From positions 1 to 64,000 of the forward strand of contig NZ_AKKK01000009.1 in assembly GCF_000281065.1 (NCBI RefSeq): DNA of 64,000 nt. The letters run 5' to 3'. Below the pieces are notes generated by a model. That model was not told where the DNA came from and searched no databases. It worked only from the letters and a program-made list of their open reading frames with translations. Every line of letters begins with the position of its first letter. The first letter of the stretch is position 1. The stretch is from Arthrobacter sp. M2012083 (GTDB lineage Bacteria > Actinomycetota > Actinomycetes > Actinomycetales > Micrococcaceae). Below are positions 52,859-61,001 of this stretch, piece after piece. A program made the position numbers and the translations under genes.

Positions 52859-53935
52859 ATGGAAGAAGTTCAGAACGTGAGCCAAGGCCAGGTCATGGTG
52901 GTTGGAGCGCACGGAGTCATAGGGCGGGCTGCGGCTTTGCACCTCGCGGACGCAGGGTGGGATGTGGTGACAGTTGCCAGGCGCGGACCCCTGGCGGAAT
53001 TGAAAGCACGGAGCAACGTCCGGCACATAAGCGTAGACCTCCTCGATCCGGAGTCAGTGAAGGAGCGTTTCGCCTCCCTGACGGCAGTCACCCACGTGGT
53101 CTACGCCGCCTACCTGGACATGCCGATGCGGACTGCCGTGGCACCGAACACCGCCATGCTGGTGAACACGCTGGATGCCCTACAGTCGCTGGGTGCCATC
53201 CTCACGAGAGTGGTCATGGTGGGAGGCGGAAAGTCCTATGGCGAACACCTCGGCCACTACAAGACACCCGCGAAGGAATCGGATCCGCGCTTCCTGGGGC
53301 CGATTTTTTACAACAACCAGGAAGACGCCCTTAAACAGCGCGCTGTCGACCGGCATTTCTCCTGGACAGTTCTGCGCCCCGATGGAGTGTTCGGCTTCAG
53401 CGCGGGATCTCCCATGAACATCGTTAACGGATTGGCCGTTTTCGCCGCAGTCAGCAAGGAACAGGGCGTGCCATTACGTTTCCCTGGCCTCCCGGGAACG
53501 TGGAACGCCCTGCATCAAGCCACGGATTCGGCGCTGCTGGCACGCGCCATTTTGTGGGCGCTGACCGCTGACCGCGCACATGCAGAGATTTTTAATGTCA
53601 CCAACGGCGATAATTTCCGTTGGAGCCAGCTTTGGGTCGACCTAGCCGAGTTCTTCGACATGCCGACGGCGGAACCCCAGCCGGTGCCGCTGGTGGAGCA
53701 CATGAGCGATAAGGAAGACCTCTGGCAGACCATGGTGGCCCAGTACGGACTGCGTCCAACCCCGTGGGACACCATTGCGTCGTGGCCATTTGTCGAAGGC
53801 TGGCTGGCGTCCGACTTTGACATGGTGCAGAGCACCATCAAGATCCGGCAGGCCGGTTTCCACGACTGCATCGACTCCCACCTGAGCCTTCGAAACCATT
53901 TGGGCTTCCTGCGCAGCAACCGCTACATTCCGTAG
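52859..53935 (+). CDS. PRISE-family SDR (5-beta-reductase/iridoid-synthase-like)
   Basis: A 358-residue atypical SDR. Cofactor loop VMVVGAHGVIGRAAALHL, VARRGPL (NADP), the region YGEHLGHYKTPAKESDPR and the active-site Tyr in FYNNQEDALKQRA follow the plant VEP1/progesterone 5-beta-reductase (PRISE) pattern; these reduce C=C in enones. The later VFGFSAGSPMNIVNGLAVFAA also fits. The ATG at 52859 is preferred to a GTG at 52781 lying inside the terminator. Probably transcribed with or just after the epimerase-like gene. Confidence 0.78.
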   Translation: MEEVQNVSQGQVMVVGAHGVIGRAAALHLADAGWDVVTVARRGPLAELKARSNVRHISVDLLDPESVKERFASLTAVTHVVYAAYLDMPMRTAVAPNTAMLVNTLDALQSLGAILTRVVMVGGGKSYGEHLGHYKTPAKESDPRFLGPIFYNNQEDALKQRAVDRHFSWTVLRPDGVFGFSAGSPMNIVNGLAVFAAVSKEQGVPLRFPGLPGTWNALHQATDSALLARAILWALTADRAHAEIFNVTNGDNFRWSQLWVDLAEFFDMPTAEPQPVPLVEHMSDKEDLWQTMVAQYGLRPTPWDTIASWPFVEGWLASDFDMVQSTIKIRQAGFHDCIDSHLSLRNHLGFLRSNRYIP

Positions 53936-53958
53936 GCACTACCCGCTGCCAAAAGAAG

Positions 53959-53991
53959 CCAGGGCCCGTGGTTGCGAGACGCGGGCCCTGG
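53959..53991. terminator. bidirectional terminator, PRISE gene / PfkB-kinase gene
   Basis: CCAGGGCCCG (53959-53968) and CGGGCCCTGG (53982-53991) form a perfect 10-bp stem. On the minus strand it leads into CTTCTTTT, so it ends the transketolase-kinase operon; the plus-strand PRISE gene ends 24 bases before it. Confidence 0.82.
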
Positions 53992-54020
53992 CGGATTGTG
54001 GATGGTAAGTAGTGGCGAAC

Positions 54021-55085
54021 TTACCGGGAGAGAAGGTAGTCGGGGTCCGGGGCGGAAACGGAGATGCCCTCTGGAGAGAAAACTACCCGGGGGAGGATGG
54101 TGGTCGGTTCCTGCACGGCGAGCGCGCCCCAGGCAACCGCCCGTGCCAGGGCCTCACGAACCACCTCATGCGTGAAGGGGGCGGCTGAGGCATGGGGCAA
54201 CGCGCTGAGATATCCGGCCAGGGCAGCGTCCCCGGCCCCGGTGGTGTTGAGGACTTTAGCTGAGGGTCCCCGCGCCCAGAGGACCTCGTGCTCGTTCACT
54301 TCAACGAGTCCGTCACTGCCCAGGCTGGCCAAAACCGTCCGAACTCCCCTTTTCCGGAGCAGGTTTGCGGCGTAGACCACATCCCGCATGGTCCTCAGCT
54401 GCGTTCCGGTGATATCTGCGAGCTCCTCCTTGTTTGGTTTCACCAGGTCCACGGGATTTGCTGAGGACGCCCACGCTCTGAGGGTTTCACCTGATGTGTC
54501 CAGGCAGGTTGAGGCACCAGCCCGGCGTGCCGCCCGAAAGAGGTCCCCGGGATCGACTTCGCGGCCCGTCGTGGTGTCCGCCGGCAGTGATCCTCCGAGG
54601 ACGAGCCAGTCCGCTTTGACCCGTTCGACTTCGTGAAGTGTTGCCGCGCACAGTTGCTGCCACTTTGCAGTGGACAGAGGTGCGGCACTCTCATTGAAGT
54701 TCGTGGTGGCACCGTCCGTGTCGACAATTATCGCGTTCACACGTGTGGGCGCAGTGACCTCCACGGTCCTGAAGACTTTCTTACGAACGCTTTCGCTGCC
54801 CTCGGCCAGTTCAAGGTCCTCGGCGTTGATGGGCACTACAGCGGTGGCGACATTCCCAGCGAGGCTAAGGGCGCGTGCAACATTGATGCCCTTGCCTGCG
54901 AGGTACGTTTCCACCCTGGTGGCCCTGTTAACGTGGCCCTCGACCATTCGATCAAGAAAGTAGACCCTGTCTATCGCAGGGGCGGGAGTGAGGGTGACGA
55001 TACGCGACAAAGATGATAGCCCTGTCTGCTTCACTGTTTCACGTGGGCCCAGGGTCTGGAGTGGCTTGGACATAATGGCCTTCAT
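54021..55085 (-). CDS. PfkB-family phosphosugar kinase (1-phosphofructokinase/LacC-like)
   Basis: A 354-residue ribokinase-family enzyme. The N-terminal motif YLAGKGINVARALSLAG is the GKGxNVA signature of the phosphosugar branch (FruK, LacC, PfkB), and the catalytic base lies in NTTGAGDAALAGYLSAL. It therefore likely phosphorylates a sugar phosphate. The substrate is open, since no PTS system is near. ATG directly abuts the transketolase C-subunit stop (TGAATG); an ATG four codons later has GAAGG before it. Last gene of the transketolase operon. Confidence 0.82.
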   Translation of the reverse strand: MKAIMSKPLQTLGPRETVKQTGLSSLSRIVTLTPAPAIDRVYFLDRMVEGHVNRATRVETYLAGKGINVARALSLAGNVATAVVPINAEDLELAEGSESVRKKVFRTVEVTAPTRVNAIIVDTDGATTNFNESAAPLSTAKWQQLCAATLHEVERVKADWLVLGGSLPADTTTGREVDPGDLFRAARRAGASTCLDTSGETLRAWASSANPVDLVKPNKEELADITGTQLRTMRDVVYAANLLRKRGVRTVLASLGSDGLVEVNEHEVLWARGPSAKVLNTTGAGDAALAGYLSALPHASAAPFTHEVVREALARAVAWGALAVQEPTTILPRVVFSPEGISVSAPDPDYLLSR

Positions 55086-56027
55086 TCACTTCCGCGTGTT
55101 CAGGCTGGCCTTGATCTGCTGGGCGACCTTGGCAGGAGACAATCCGTATTTATCCAAAAGGAAATCGTTTGGTGCAGACTCGGACCAGCGATCCTCGAGT
55201 CCGATCCGGGTCACCCGCGCGGGCTCTTGTGATCCAGCAGTAAGCTCGCAAACGAGCCCTCCAAGTCCACCCAGCACGCTATGTTCTTCCACCGTGACAA
55301 TCAGCTGAGTGCCGCCGAGTTCATGCAGCAACTCATGCTCATCCAGGGGCTTCAACATCGGTACGTGAATGTGTTTCGCCCCAATACCTTCCAGCTCGAG
55401 GGAATCCAAGGCTTGCGAAACCCTTGAGGTCTGCACGCCCGTGGAAACTACCGTGAGATCGGAGCCGTCCCGCAGGACGACAGGCTTGTACGGGGTAAAG
55501 ACGTAGTTGTCTTCAAAGACGGCCTGAACGGCGTCCCGCGCGAAGCGAATGTAAACGGGTCCGTCGTACTCCGCCACCCACTTAATCGCCGCGCGCGCTT
55601 CCGCCGCATCTGCGGGGGCGATGACGGTCATATTCGGCATGGCCCGCATAATGGCAAAGTCTTCGATATCCTGGTGTGTTTTGCCACTGGAACCGTTCAG
55701 TAAGCCGGCATAGGCCGCCGCAATACGAACCGGGGCCTTGGTCTGTGAAACAAGCATTCTCACTTGGTCCAGCGCCCGGTGGGTGAAGAAGACTCCGAAC
55801 GAGGACAACCATGGTCGGTATCCGAGAGTGCTGAGGCCGAAAGCCATGCCAACAATGTTCTGCTCGGCAATGCCTACTTGGATGAACCTGTCCGGGTGGG
55901 ACTCAGCCAGGATATCTGCCCTCGTTGACGTTGCAAGATCGCCATCCAGAATGAGGATCCGCTCATCCAGATCCGAAAGCTCAGATAGCGTCTCACCCCA
56001 AACCTGACGTTGCGCTTTGGTGCTCAC
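55086..56027 (-). CDS. transketolase, C-terminal subunit
   Basis: A 313-residue protein covering the pyrimidine-binding and C-terminal domains: ILDGDLATSTRADILAE, FIQVGIAEQNIVGMAFGLS (the conserved Glu contacts the thiamine ring), GKTHQDIEDFAIMRAMPNM. It pairs with the N-terminal subunit encoded just upstream; the GTG overlaps that stop by four bases (GTGA). Split transketolases are common in archaea and in some bacterial sugar pathways such as those for apulose-4-phosphate. Confidence 0.9.
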   Translation of the reverse strand: MSTKAQRQVWGETLSELSDLDERILILDGDLATSTRADILAESHPDRFIQVGIAEQNIVGMAFGLSTLGYRPWLSSFGVFFTHRALDQVRMLVSQTKAPVRIAAAYAGLLNGSSGKTHQDIEDFAIMRAMPNMTVIAPADAAEARAAIKWVAEYDGPVYIRFARDAVQAVFEDNYVFTPYKPVVLRDGSDLTVVSTGVQTSRVSQALDSLELEGIGAKHIHVPMLKPLDEHELLHELGGTQLIVTVEEHSVLGGLGGLVCELTAGSQEPARVTRIGLEDRWSESAPNDFLLDKYGLSPAKVAQQIKASLNTRK

Positions 56028-56911
56028 TTGGCTGCCTCCATGTTCTGGCCGAGTTCTTCGCGGGCGATCCGCAGTTGTTCTTCAGTGGCTATGCCGTTGT
56101 GCCACTTGTACGTTCCTTGGGTAAATGAGACGCCGAACCCCTTGGTAGTGTTCGAAATAATCGCTGTCGGCTTGCCGGAAACTCCGCGAAACGACTGGGC
56201 AAAACTGAGCGCGTCCGAAATTTCCTTCAAGTCGTGCCCATTGATGCTGATCGTGTTCCAGCCAAAGCCAGTGAACACGGCTTCCAAGTCCACGTGCCCC
56301 ACGGGTTCGCTGCGGTCGAAGCGGTCCCCCGGCCCAGCCGGCCAACCATATTGTTGAAGGCCGTTGACGTCCACGATCGCGGTGAGATTGTCGAGCCCAA
56401 ACCTTGGCGCGGATAGGACCGTCTCCCACACCATGCCCTCTTCGATCTCGCCGTCACCCAGCATGACCCAGGTATGGAAATCCTTTCCCAGTTTTTTGGC
56501 TCCGAGAGCCATCCCCGCACCGCTCGAGAGGCCTTGGCCCAATGATCCAGTGGACGCATCGACTCCCGGGGTCAGAAGCATATCCGGGTGCCCTTGAAGA
56601 CGAGAGTCTCCGTGATCAAAGCTGGCCAGTTCGTCTACCGAGAAGTACCCACGCAGGGCTAGCACCGTGTAGAGGCCGATGGCGCAATGGCCTTTCGACA
56701 GGATGAACCGGTCCCGGTCCGGGTCCTGAGGACTATTTGGATCTATTCGCAGGTGCTTGAAGTACAGCGATACAAGCACGTCCATAGCGGACAAGGGTCC
56801 ACCGATGTGTCCGGCTTTGCTGGAGGCAACAGTGTCAATGACCCGCCATCGGGCTTCCTGAATGATGCCGCTCAGGTCCAGGTCTGTGAGGACCTCGGTT
56901 TTTGTATTCAT
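56024..56911 (-). CDS. transketolase, N-terminal subunit
   Basis: A 295-residue thiamine-diphosphate-binding subunit: DTVASSKAGHIGGPLSAMDV with the catalytic-site His residues, LSKGHCAIGLY, GSLGQGLSSGAGMALGAK, and the ThDP/Mg motif LGDGEIEEGMVWE...NGLQQ. With the C subunit it should form a full transketolase. The ATG at 56911 has GAGAGG eight bases before it, and a promoter with the shared palindrome lies upstream (site B). First gene of the operon with the C subunit and the PfkB kinase. Confidence 0.9.
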   Translation of the reverse strand: MNTKTEVLTDLDLSGIIQEARWRVIDTVASSKAGHIGGPLSAMDVLVSLYFKHLRIDPNSPQDPDRDRFILSKGHCAIGLYTVLALRGYFSVDELASFDHGDSRLQGHPDMLLTPGVDASTGSLGQGLSSGAGMALGAKKLGKDFHTWVMLGDGEIEEGMVWETVLSAPRFGLDNLTAIVDVNGLQQYGWPAGPGDRFDRSEPVGHVDLEAVFTGFGWNTISINGHDLKEISDALSFAQSFRGVSGKPTAIISNTTKGFGVSFTQGTYKWHNGIATEEQLRIAREELGQNMEAAK

Positions 56912-56941
56912 GGGGTAAACCTCTCTCAACGACGTGATTTC

Positions 56942-56982
56942 AATTTACCGCCGAGTGGACAATCTGTCTATGGGATGAGAAT
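56942..56982 (-). promoter_or_regulatory. promoter with operator-like palindrome (site B) of the transketolase operon
   Basis: On the minus strand TAGACA (-35, five of six matches to TTGACA) and TAAATT (-10) are 17 bases apart. The -35 forms one arm of TAGACA-GAT-TGTCCA (56956-56970). ATTCTC lies six bases upstream of it. Transcription would start about 24 bases before the transketolase ATG. Confidence 0.7.
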
Positions 56983-57051
56983 AGAAAATGAGTGCGCGTA
57001 TTGAGGGCAGTTGAAAGAGGTGTGGAGTGGCTGCCCCGCGGCAGCAATATA

Positions 57052-57795
57052 TTAGGGGGTCTTGAGCGCTTCCTGGATCCGGGAGGAGGACGTCAGCAAC
57101 TCGTTGGCATACTCCGACTCGTTCCCCAATATGTCATCAGTCAACCCGGCCAGAGAGATAGCGCAGCTAAGTTCGCCAGCGGGCCCGAAGACCGGAACAC
57201 CCAGTGCCGAAACACCGAGGGTTACATCTTCGTTTGAGACACTGTAGCCGCGTTCGCGAATCGCCCTGCCGTCGCGTTCCAGGGACTCCAGCGAAGTGAG
57301 TGTTTTGGGCGTCAATTGTTCAAATGGGGCACCTGAAAGCCGAGAAAGCAGGCCGGGAGAATACGCAAGGACGGCCCGGCTCGTTGCACCAGCGTTGACC
57401 GGCAACGTGCCGCCAGGGCTGAGAGCAAGCAGGGAGACCCGGGTGCCCCTGACCCAATCAAGGCAGGCCACCCGGCTACCCCTGGGGGCGCAAAGATACA
57501 CAGTTTGGCCTGTGACCTGATTCAACCGTTGAAGTTCGCCTTGCGCCGCCCTGGCTTCGGGGAGCGCGTCCAGAACCGCGCGGGCCAGGTGAAGTACTTC
57601 CACACCAAGCTGACTACGCCCATTCTCGGCCGTGGAGACGAGACCTACCAGCTTCAGCGCATCGATCAACCTGTAGACGCTGGGGCGCGGCATATCGAGC
57701 TCCTCCGCCAATTCGCTGATTGGCAAGGCTCCCTTCTCGGCCAGGGAGTGGAGCAGCTTACTGCTCTTAGCTAGCAACTGGATTGGCTTGGCCAT
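57052..57795 (-). CDS. IclR-family transcriptional regulator (first)
   Basis: A 247-residue IclR regulator. Winged helix at residues about 5-60 (SLAEKGALPISELAEELDM, PRPSVYRLIDALKLVGLV), then the effector domain (GQTVYLCAPRGSRVACLDWV, GATSRAVLAYSPGLLSRL, ERGYSVSNEDVTLGVSALGVPV). The ATG at 57795 follows GGAGGGG and overlaps the upstream IclR gene by 29 bases. It is read toward the transketolase operon, the likely target. Confidence 0.87.
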   Translation of the reverse strand: MAKPIQLLAKSSKLLHSLAEKGALPISELAEELDMPRPSVYRLIDALKLVGLVSTAENGRSQLGVEVLHLARAVLDALPEARAAQGELQRLNQVTGQTVYLCAPRGSRVACLDWVRGTRVSLLALSPGGTLPVNAGATSRAVLAYSPGLLSRLSGAPFEQLTPKTLTSLESLERDGRAIRERGYSVSNEDVTLGVSALGVPVFGPAGELSCAISLAGLTDDILGNESEYANELLTSSSRIQEALKTP

Positions 57796-58588
57796 GGTCC
57801 ACCCCTCCATCACGTAAATCCGAACCGAGCTTTTCACTCACGGCCCGCGCCGCGTGGGTCACCAACGCGACGGCATCAAATTCGCCGGAAAAGAGGCGGC
57901 GCGACAGTCCGCTGATGGACAGGGCAGCAACGACGTGACCCCTATGGTCAAAGATCGGAGCGCCAACACCTCCAATGCCATCAACCCAGTCAGCCTCGGC
58001 GACTGCCACACCATGAGCAGCTGTTTCAGCCAACAGCTTCACTAGCTGAGCGCTGTCGGGGGCTATGGCGCTAATAGGGGACTTGGAGGCGAAATCTCGA
58101 AGGTATCGGGCCACGAACTCCGGGGCTTCAAAGGCGAGTATCGCCCTGGGGGCAACCCCTTCCCCCAGCGGCAGCGACTCACCCAGCCGAAGGCTGTGTA
58201 TCTGGACGTCGCGCCCATCAATTCTCTCGATGCACACGGCCGAGAACCCACGACGAATGCAGAGGAACACGGTCTCCCCGGAGGCTTCATGGAGTCTGGT
58301 CAGTTCCGGGAGGGCAAGCCGGCGAAGGTCAAGTTGGGCTTCGAGTCGAGATCCCAACAGGAGGAAGTCCAAGCCTAGGCGGAACTTGCCGCGCTTGGTG
58401 CCTTGCTCAACCCACCCAATCGCGTCCAGCGACGACAGCAATCGGTACAGCGAGCTCACGGGCTCCTCTGTCGCCGCTGACAACTGCCCAACAGTGAGCT
58501 CCCCCGACGCGGCCAGCGCCTGAAGAACGGCGGCCGACTTAGTCACCAAGCCCATGCCTCCGGCGGAAGCGTCCACATTCTCAGTCAT
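57767..58588 (-). CDS. IclR-family transcriptional regulator (second)
   Basis: A 273-residue IclR regulator with HTH AASGELTVGQLSAATEEPVSS, LYRLLSSLDAIGWV and effector domain (GETVFLCIRRGFSAVCIERID, GEGVAPRAILAFEAPEFV, AEADWVDGIGGVGAPIFDHRG). The ATG at 58588 follows GAGAGAAGC. It diverges from the aldehyde dehydrogenase, whose promoter holds palindrome site A. It is cotranscribed with the first IclR gene through an overlap; the two may act as a pair or as separate sensors. Confidence 0.87.
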   Translation of the reverse strand: MTENVDASAGGMGLVTKSAAVLQALAASGELTVGQLSAATEEPVSSLYRLLSSLDAIGWVEQGTKRGKFRLGLDFLLLGSRLEAQLDLRRLALPELTRLHEASGETVFLCIRRGFSAVCIERIDGRDVQIHSLRLGESLPLGEGVAPRAILAFEAPEFVARYLRDFASKSPISAIAPDSAQLVKLLAETAAHGVAVAEADWVDGIGGVGAPIFDHRGHVVAALSISGLSRRLFSGEFDAVALVTHAARAVSEKLGSDLRDGGVDHGQANPVAS

Positions 58589-58663
58589 ATTGCTTCTCTC
58601 ACCCCGCGGACAACCTTTCACATTGACGATACGGGGCGGGTTAGCCCCAAGCAAGAAACAAAT

Positions 58664-58704
58664 ATTCTCGTATTACAGACAGATCGTCCGCATGGCGATA
58701 GAAT
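58664..58704 (+). promoter_or_regulatory. promoter with operator-like palindrome (site A) of the aldehyde dehydrogenase
   Basis: CAGACA (58676-58681) and TAGAAT (58699-58704) are 17 bases apart, a plausible -35/-10 pair. The -35 is one arm of CAGACA-GAT-CGTCCG (58676-58690). ATTCTC at 58664-58669 lies six bases before it, as at site B. Confidence 0.68.
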
Positions 58705-58734
58705 TAGAGGACACCACCCGGCAAGGAGAACAAG

Positions 58735-60213
58735 ATGACATTTGTCCCGCGCGAGAGCGAGTTGCTCGCCTCGGTACCCACTGGCCTACTGATTGGCGGC
58801 GAATGGCGTCAGGCTACCTCCGGCGCAATATTCGACGTCGAAGATCCCGCCACTGGAAAGGTCCTGGCAAGCATCTCGGACGCTGGCCCCGAAGACAGCT
58901 TGGCTGCCCTCGACGCAGCCGTTGCCGCCCAGGAGTCATGGGCCGCCGTGGCACCGAGGGACCGCGGCGAAATCCTTCGCCGCGCTTTCGAGTTGGTCAC
59001 AGAGCGGGCCGATGATTTTGCCCTGCTTATGACGCTTGAGATGGGCAAACCTTTGACCGAAGCCCAGGGTGAAGTCGCTTATGGGGCCGAGTTTTTGCGC
59101 TGGTTTTCGGAAGAAGCCGTCCGCACATGGGGCCGCTACTCGGTTTCTCCCGATGGGAAGTCACGTCTTCTGGTTCAGAAGAAGCCGGTGGGGCCCTGCC
59201 TCCTGATTACACCGTGGAATTTCCCCCTCGCTATGGCCACAAGGAAGATCGCGCCCGCCGTGGCCGCGGGGTGCACCATGGTACTCAAGCCAGCCAGGTT
59301 GACTCCACTTACTTCCCAGCTATTTGCCCAGGTCATGCAAGAGGCCGGCCTTCCCGCCGGGGTTCTCAACGTGGTTCCGTCCACGAGGGCTGGCGCCACC
59401 ACCGGACCGCTGATCAAAGATTCCCGGTTGCGGAAGCTATCCTTCACCGGTTCCACGGAGGTCGGTAGGCGCCTGCTTACCGATGCCTCGGAGACGGTGC
59501 TGCGAACCTCGATGGAATTGGGTGGGAATGCGCCGTTCGTAGTCTTCGACGATGCGGACATTGATGCCGCCGTGGATGGCGCCATGTTTGCGAAGCTTCG
59601 CAATATGGGCGAAGCCTGCACCGCTGCGAACCGGTTCATCGTCCAGGAGTCAATCGCTGACGAGTTCACGGAGAAATTTGCAGCACGCATGGCCTCACTG
59701 ACTACCGCCCGCGGAACGGAGCCAGGCTCACAGATCGGGCCCATGATCGATGCCAAAAGCAGGGACAAAATCCACTCCTTGGTGACAGAGGCGGTATCTG
59801 CCGGCGCCACGGCAGTTTCCGGCGGGGCCCCCATTGATGGGCCTGGCTACTTCTACGCGCCAACAATTCTCACAGGAGTCTCCGAGGGGTCTCCCATCCT
59901 CTCCGAAGAGATATTCGGCCCCGTCGCACCCATCGTTACCTTCTCAACGGAGGAGGAAGCGATCCGACTCGCCAACAACACGGAGTACGGGCTTGCGGCC
60001 TATGTTTTCACTAGGGATTTGAACCGTGGTTTGAGGATGAGCGAGAAGCTCGATACCGGCATGCTGGGGCTGAACGCTGGGATCATCTCTAATGCGGCAG
60101 CCCCCTTTGGTGGAGTAAAACAATCCGGACTCGGTCGCGAAGGTGGACTTGAGGGTATTGAGGAATACCTTTCCACCCAGTACGTCGGCATCGCTGTTCC
60201 GGCTGGGGCTTAG
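58735..60213 (+). CDS. NAD(P)-dependent aldehyde dehydrogenase (succinate-semialdehyde type)
   Basis: A 492-residue aldehyde dehydrogenase: PWNFPLAMATRKIAPAVAAG, LTFTG-type SFTGSTEVGRRLL, catalytic Glu in MELGGNAPFVVFDDAD and Cys in MGEACTAANRF, and EEIFGPVAPI. It is closest in appearance to GabD-type semialdehyde dehydrogenases, but glycolaldehyde or sugar aldehydes are possible given its neighbours. The ATG has AAGGAG seven bases before it. It carries the shared promoter palindrome. Confidence 0.9.
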   Translation: MTFVPRESELLASVPTGLLIGGEWRQATSGAIFDVEDPATGKVLASISDAGPEDSLAALDAAVAAQESWAAVAPRDRGEILRRAFELVTERADDFALLMTLEMGKPLTEAQGEVAYGAEFLRWFSEEAVRTWGRYSVSPDGKSRLLVQKKPVGPCLLITPWNFPLAMATRKIAPAVAAGCTMVLKPARLTPLTSQLFAQVMQEAGLPAGVLNVVPSTRAGATTGPLIKDSRLRKLSFTGSTEVGRRLLTDASETVLRTSMELGGNAPFVVFDDADIDAAVDGAMFAKLRNMGEACTAANRFIVQESIADEFTEKFAARMASLTTARGTEPGSQIGPMIDAKSRDKIHSLVTEAVSAGATAVSGGAPIDGPGYFYAPTILTGVSEGSPILSEEIFGPVAPIVTFSTEEEAIRLANNTEYGLAAYVFTRDLNRGLRMSEKLDTGMLGLNAGIISNAAAPFGGVKQSGLGREGGLEGIEEYLSTQYVGIAVPAGA

Positions 60214-60252
60214 GAAGTCCAAAAGGGGCGGTGACTGCGGTCCGCGCACGTC

Positions 60253-60528
60253 TTGCAAGGCAACCGCGGGTCGCAGCCGGTCCAATCTGATGCGATGAGA
60301 TGGGCTAAGAGCGATTTAGACGGCCGAGAGTGGGAAGCTGAAGAGTTTGACCGGCAGGAACCGGAGATACAGCGACATTTGCGACCCTCATTAATCTGTC
60401 TCGGGTGCGGCGCCCCGGCAGCCTTTCAGTCCTCGTCGGCCAGGCGAAGACCCACGTTCGGGGCACACCACCGAACTGGCTGCGTCGTCTGCACTCCAGG
60501 GTGGGGCGTGTTTCGGTACCTCACGTGA
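60253..60528 (+). pseudogene. possible remnant of a CxxC-containing mobile-element protein
   Basis: The plus strand reads REWEAEEFDRQEPEIQRHL, then LRPSLICLGCGAPAAFQSSS and FGAHHRTGC, a coding-like pattern with one CxxC and further Cys/His, ending early at a stop. It looks like the N-terminal piece of a larger protein. The start is not defined and there is no ribosome-binding site. Low confidence. Confidence 0.35.
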
Positions 60529-60617
60529 GACGCCCAAAGTGCCACTCGGCACTCCGTGCGGCCTTTCAACGTTTGCAACAGGACTTGCGACAGCCCTTCC
60601 GACAAGAAAGACACGGC

Positions 60618-60845
60618 ATGCAAGAAGCGCATAAGAAGCGAAACTCAGTGACTGTACTTGCCGACAATCGCCACGAACGCGACGACCGTCTCGAGGCTGC
60701 TGTCGCATCACTGCGCGACATTGCCACAGAACTCCGCATAGGGATACTGGTGACGCGGGAAAGTCCCCAATCTTTCACTGTCGCGGTCAGTCCGTTGGTT
60801 CCCTTCGGTATGACACGGGAGATGGACGAAACTGTAGACATCTGA
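60618..60845 (+). CDS. small hypothetical protein at the island's right edge
   Basis: A 75-residue protein with a charged N terminus (VTVLADNRHERDDRLEAAVA) and a short strand-rich end (GILVTRESPQSFTVAVSPLVPFGMT). No known family. It lies 157 bases inside the right 48-bp repeat and resembles small orphan ORFs that accompany integrative elements in Micrococcaceae, which is an impression from memory and not a search result. ATG at 60618; no strong ribosome-binding site. Confidence 0.5.
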   Translation: MQEAHKKRNSVTVLADNRHERDDRLEAAVASLRDIATELRIGILVTRESPQSFTVAVSPLVPFGMTREMDETVDI

Positions 60846-61001
60846 TTGTGGTGTCACACTGCACATCCCAATCACTCTGACCATCACGAGTGGCTATTTC
60901 GGGAACATGCAGAGGCGCCTTGGCGGAGATGGGCTGGGAATGATTCGTCGCTTTTTCGTCACTGGACACCGCTCCTTTCCAGCTCCTGAGCGAAAAACAT
61001 G

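Noticed and set aside
32953-61001. An integrase, transposase or IS element inside the island
   Set aside because: None of the intact genes has integrase, recombinase or transposase motifs; only fragments are seen at the edges.
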